In this document: piece after piece, positions 5,160 through 5,701 of the stretch | Numbering within the stretch: the first letter of the stretch is position 1 | Layout of the letters: every line of letters begins with the position of its first letter | Assembly (NCBI GenBank): GCA_031178805.1 | Contig: JAPSIJ010000170.1 | Coordinates: 1 to 5,701, forward strand | Source: Cellulomonas sp. | Lineage (GTDB): Bacteria; Actinomycetota; Actinomycetes; Actinomycetales; Cellulomonadaceae | DNA length: 5,701 bases | Direction of reading: 5' to 3' | Notes under the pieces: model-generated | What the model was told of the DNA's origin: nothing | The model's input: the letters and a program-made list of their open reading frames with translations, nothing else | Database searches by the model: none | Program-made: the position numbers and the translations under genes

Positions 5160-5701
5160 GCCTCGTCCTCCTCCGCCGCCAGCTGGCCGCACGCCCCGTC
5201 GATGTCGCTGCCGCGGGTGTCCCGGACGGTGGTCGGGATCCCGTGTGCGCGCAAGCGTGCCACGAACTCGGCCTCCACCGCGGGATCGCTCGCGGTCCAC
5301 TTGGAGCCGGGCGTCGGGTTCAGCGGGATCGGGTTGCAGTGCACCCAGCCGCGGCCCCGGCGGTTCAGCTCGGTGCCGAGCAGGTCCGCGCGCCAGGCCT
5401 GGTCGTTGATGTCCTTCATCAGCGCGTACTCGATGGACACCCGCCGGCCGGTCGCCTGGAAGTACTCGTAGGCGGCGTCGATCGTCTCCTTGACGCTCCA
5501 CCGGGTGTTGATCGGCACCAGCTCGTTGCGCAGCTCGTCGTCCGGCGCGTGCAGCGACAGGGCGAGCGTGACCGGGATGCCCTCGCCGGCCATCTTGCGC
5601 ATCGCGGGCACCAGGCCGACGGTCGACACGGTGATGTTGCGCGCGGACATGCCCAGGCCCTCGGGCACCGGCGCGACCAGGCGGCGCACGGTCTCCATCA
5701 C
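5156..5701 (-). CDS. rlmN: Dual-specificity RNA methyltransferase RlmN, N-terminus cut by window edge
   Basis: This is the C-terminal 181 residues of the radical-SAM enzyme that methylates C2 of adenosine 2503 in 23S rRNA and A37 of some tRNAs, via a methyl-cysteine intermediate. Seen: RNITVSTVGLVPAMRKM (21-37 of the visible part); LALSLHAPDDELRNELVPINTRW (47-69); VSIEYALMKDINDQ (88-101); VHCNPIPLNPTPGSKW (120-135); and RDTRGSDIDGACGQLA, whose C171 corresponds to the catalytic methyl-accepting cysteine near the C-terminus (C355 in E. coli). The radical-SAM CxxxCxxC cluster lies upstream, beyond the right edge. The frame is open through the edge: the GTG-ATG at the boundary falls inside the usual MGMGEPL..Y..V...VRRL region, so it is not a start. 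The C-terminus ends in a short acidic tail overlapping the next gene by 4 bp. Confidence 0.96.
   Translation of the reverse strand: MMETVRRLVAPVPEGLGMSARNITVSTVGLVPAMRKMAGEGIPVTLALSLHAPDDELRNELVPINTRWSVKETIDAAYEYFQATGRRVSIEYALMKDINDQAWRADLLGTELNRRGRGWVHCNPIPLNPTPGSKWTASDPAVEAEFVARLRAHGIPTTVRDTRGSDIDGACGQLAAEEDEA
5167..5174 (-). promoter_or_regulatory. Strong ribosome binding site for the DivIVA-repeat gene, inside rlmN
   Basis: On the minus strand the bases read GGAGGAGG, containing a full AGGAGG Shine-Dalgarno, with a 7-nt spacer to the ATG at 5159. It lies within the last codons of rlmN, where it forces the acidic Glu-Glu-Asp-Glu-Ala tail of RlmN. Combined with the ATGA stop/start overlap it points to efficient coupled reinitiation. 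Confidence 0.75.

Noticed and set aside
3443..5471. Plus-strand frames of 545 and 572 codons opposite dxr and the DivIVA-repeat gene
   Set aside because: They are antisense to dxr, which has every catalytic motif, and they show biased composition and no domains.
5160..5501. N-terminal extension of the DivIVA-repeat protein to 300 residues
   Set aside because: The extension would overlap rlmN out of frame, reads as Arg/Gly-rich noise, and is unnecessary because the ATG at 5159 has an AGGAGG site and an ATGA overlap.
5690..5701. Start of rlmN at the GTG/ATG at the right edge
   Set aside because: The residues there match the middle of RlmN, downstream of the radical-SAM cysteine cluster, so the true start is outside the window.

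Overview
The window is very GC-rich, with strong G/C preference at third codon positions. It carries the housekeeping block rlmN - (DivIVA-repeat gene) - dxr - rip1, a gene order typical of Actinobacteria. Together with the protein sequences this suggests a high-GC actinobacterium, plausibly a Cellulomonas-like member of the Micrococcales. The genus is an inference; the phylum-level call is firm. Six protein-coding genes are visible, five on the minus strand and one on the plus strand. No tRNA, rRNA, insertion sequence, CRISPR array or phage gene was found.

Layout, read in the direction of minus-strand transcription (right to left): (1) rlmN, cut by the right edge, encoding the C-terminal part of the radical-SAM 23S rRNA/tRNA adenine methyltransferase. 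(2) A 186-aa protein built from four DivIVA-like motifs, overlapping rlmN by ATGA and preceded by a strong Shine-Dalgarno. (3) dxr (ispC), the first committed enzyme of the MEP isoprenoid pathway, 10 bp further on. (4) An 85-bp convergent gap with a GC-rich hairpin. (5) A plus-strand FAD-dependent DAO-family oxidoreductase, convergent with dxr. (6) A 168-bp divergent intergenic region with a perfect 14-bp palindrome and a 21-bp GC hairpin. (7) A minus-strand membrane diguanylate cyclase (GGEEF) with an intact inhibitory site. (8) 34 bp later, rip1, the site-2 intramembrane metalloprotease, cut by the left edge.

The most notable feature is the arrangement. In many actinobacteria, for example Mycobacterium tuberculosis, dxr is followed directly by rip1. 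Here an oppositely oriented oxidoreductase and a diguanylate cyclase lie between them. rip1 is therefore probably transcribed with the c-di-GMP synthase and not with the isoprenoid operon, perhaps under the palindrome in the divergent promoter region. The second point of interest is the internal architecture of the DivIVA-repeat protein, whose four motifs follow an exact 41-66-41 residue spacing. No wholly new system is evident; the genes belong to recognisable families.
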